From Pelargonium x hortorum (taxonomy: Eukaryota > Streptophyta > Magnoliopsida > Geraniales > Geraniaceae), in NCBI GenBank assembly GCA_036897525.1, contig JAYMTJ010000012.1, positions 103,091 to 167,090 on the forward strand: a stretch of 64,000 nucleotides of DNA, given 5' to 3'. Positions within the stretch are counted from its first letter, which is position 1. Every line of letters begins with the position of its first letter. The notes under the pieces are model-generated. The model was not told the DNA's origin and made no database searches. It worked only from the letters and a program-made list of their open reading frames with translations. The position numbers and the translations under genes are program-made. This document shows, piece by piece, positions 63,311-64,000 of the stretch.

Positions 63311-63569
63311 TAAGGATGAGAGGCCTACCTATCTAACTAAGTAGTCCAAGTAGTGTAGTATAGGCCTAGCAGGTAAGTAGGGGAGGCAGATAAGCTAGGT
63401 ATAACACTAAGTAGGGAAAGGAAACTAGAAATCCATTTTCCTTGCTAGCATATCGGGATACGCAAAGGAACAAATTAAGGGAGTAGAGTTATTCTATCCT
63501 CTATATGTCTGTAAAAAAAAAAGGAAGCTATTCGAGAAGTAAAGACGCAATATATATATAATGAATGTG

Positions 63570-63665
63570 TTTTTAAAAAGGGCCTTAAATGATACTCCAA
63601 GGGCATAAAAAGCGTTCTAGGCAGCAACAGGGCAGGATTCGATTTGATTTGTATTCCTTGGTTTT
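63570..63665 (+). repeat. Array unit copy, partial
   Basis: GGGCCTTAAATGATACTCC, GGGCATAAAAAGCG, TTCTAGGCAGCAACAGGGC, AGGATTCGATTTG and TGTATTCCTTGG. Confidence 0.6.
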
Positions 63666-63900
63666 TACGGGCTAAAAGGTATATATATAAGTTATATAAG
63701 TAGGGGGAATCTCTTAAGAAAAAGTACTTTGAGGGGCGTAGCTCTAAAGTGAGAGGTTAGTTTTTAATGGCCGTAAAGCAAAATCTGATAGAGTTCATTA
63801 AGATTTCGTATTGAAAGGAAGGGATTCCCTGTAAAAGATTAAAAGATAGAGAAAGGAGCCGTTCGTTTCTTGGGATTTTATTAAAAACGAGAAGTCGAAA

Positions 63901-63980
63901 TTGAAACTAAAAGTAAGGGGTTATACGGATTTCCCGGCCTAAGTTTTGTGGGATTTGAACTGGATGTACTTCTATATTAT
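63901..63980. repeat. Dispersed repeat family D, copy 2
   Basis: TTGAAACTAAAAGTAAGGGG, then TTTTGTGGGATTTGAAC and TGTACTTCTATATTAT, paralogous to 24655-24750. Confidence 0.6.
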
Positions 63981-64000
63981 ATTATATTATATTATATTAT
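63973..64000. repeat. ATATT pentanucleotide microsatellite at the window edge
   Basis: Five full ATATT units from 63974, continuing past the right edge, so its length cannot be given. Confidence 0.85.

Larger units (their letters stand above)
50660..64000 (+). repeat. Diverged array of ~0.35-0.4 kb repeat units
   Basis: The same landmarks recur in the same order on the plus strand: CTAGCTAACAAGGAGCTAAT; CAATCTATAAAC; GGTGCTAAACAGGTCAAAT; ACTCGGTACCTAAAC; GGCATTCTAGACAGCAA; TTTGAATCTGTCTTCC; TTAGCTTTGACTGGAAA; AGGAGTTGCTCTT; TTCCTTTGTTTCTAGG. Copies centre near 51.7, 52.2, 54.0, 54.5, 55.0, 55.4, 55.6, 56.7, 57.1, 57.3, 58.8, 60.0, 61.1, 61.5, 61.9, 62.2 and 63.6 kb. Full neighbours sit about 330-400 bp apart (61.1, 61.5, 61.9 kb); others are truncated or spread by unrelated DNA. 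No conserved reading frame runs through the unit. Copies are strongly diverged, so the array is old. Function unknown. Confidence 0.7.

Noticed and set aside
50660-64000. CRISPR array interpretation of the repeats
   Set aside because: Units are hundreds of bases long, diverged, irregularly spaced and without constant short repeats; the context is plant organelle DNA.

Overview
The window reads as land-plant mitochondrial DNA. The only unmistakable gene is cox1, on the minus strand at the left edge. Its protein is plant-type, uses the standard code with TGG for Trp, and is uninterrupted for the 414 codons visible. Everything from about 1.25 kb to 64 kb is AT-rich, full of stop codons in all frames, and almost without genes. 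That density fits an expanded, multi-hundred-kb or larger plant mitogenome. I cannot fix the lineage. The cox1 residues look like a vascular plant ([17 protein letters not shown]), with some unusual substitutions and no obvious need for C-to-U editing.

Layout: 1-1243 holds cox1 (5' part of the gene, minus strand). From 1.25 to 35.5 kb there is non-coding DNA with relics of trnfM (about 2.05 kb) and trnF (about 14.99 kb), other tRNA-like fragments, a few hairpins, a 32-bp perfect palindrome at 29.59 kb, and A-rich basic/coiled-coil-like relic sequence at 18.3-18.8, 28.8-29.5 and 31.0-31.9 kb. At 35.54 kb lies a trnK relic. At 38.46-39.16 kb sits a cluster of four tRNA-derived sequences: a trnQ-like gene with perfect acceptor and T stems but a wrong anticodon loop, a second tRNA-like sequence, and two trnN-like sequences facing opposite ways. 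They lie at the left edge of a stretch (about 38.6-41.5 kb) that is clearly less AT-rich and resembles ordinary angiosperm mitochondrial spacer. A trnH relic follows at 42.75 kb. From about 50.7 kb to the right edge the DNA is dominated by a heavily diverged repeat unit of about 0.35-0.4 kb. I can align at least 16 copies there and four outliers at 26.9-33.2 kb. Several shorter repeat families link 19-28 kb with 52-64 kb.

Functionally, the window contributes cytochrome oxidase subunit I and perhaps one tRNA. The rest looks like spacer built by old duplications and decay, with a trail of degraded tRNA genes that would fit replacement of mitochondrial tRNAs by imported ones. No rRNA gene, intron with a recognisable domain V, CRISPR array, plastid gene or complete mobile element was recognised. 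All repeat and relic calls were made by eye, without alignment software.
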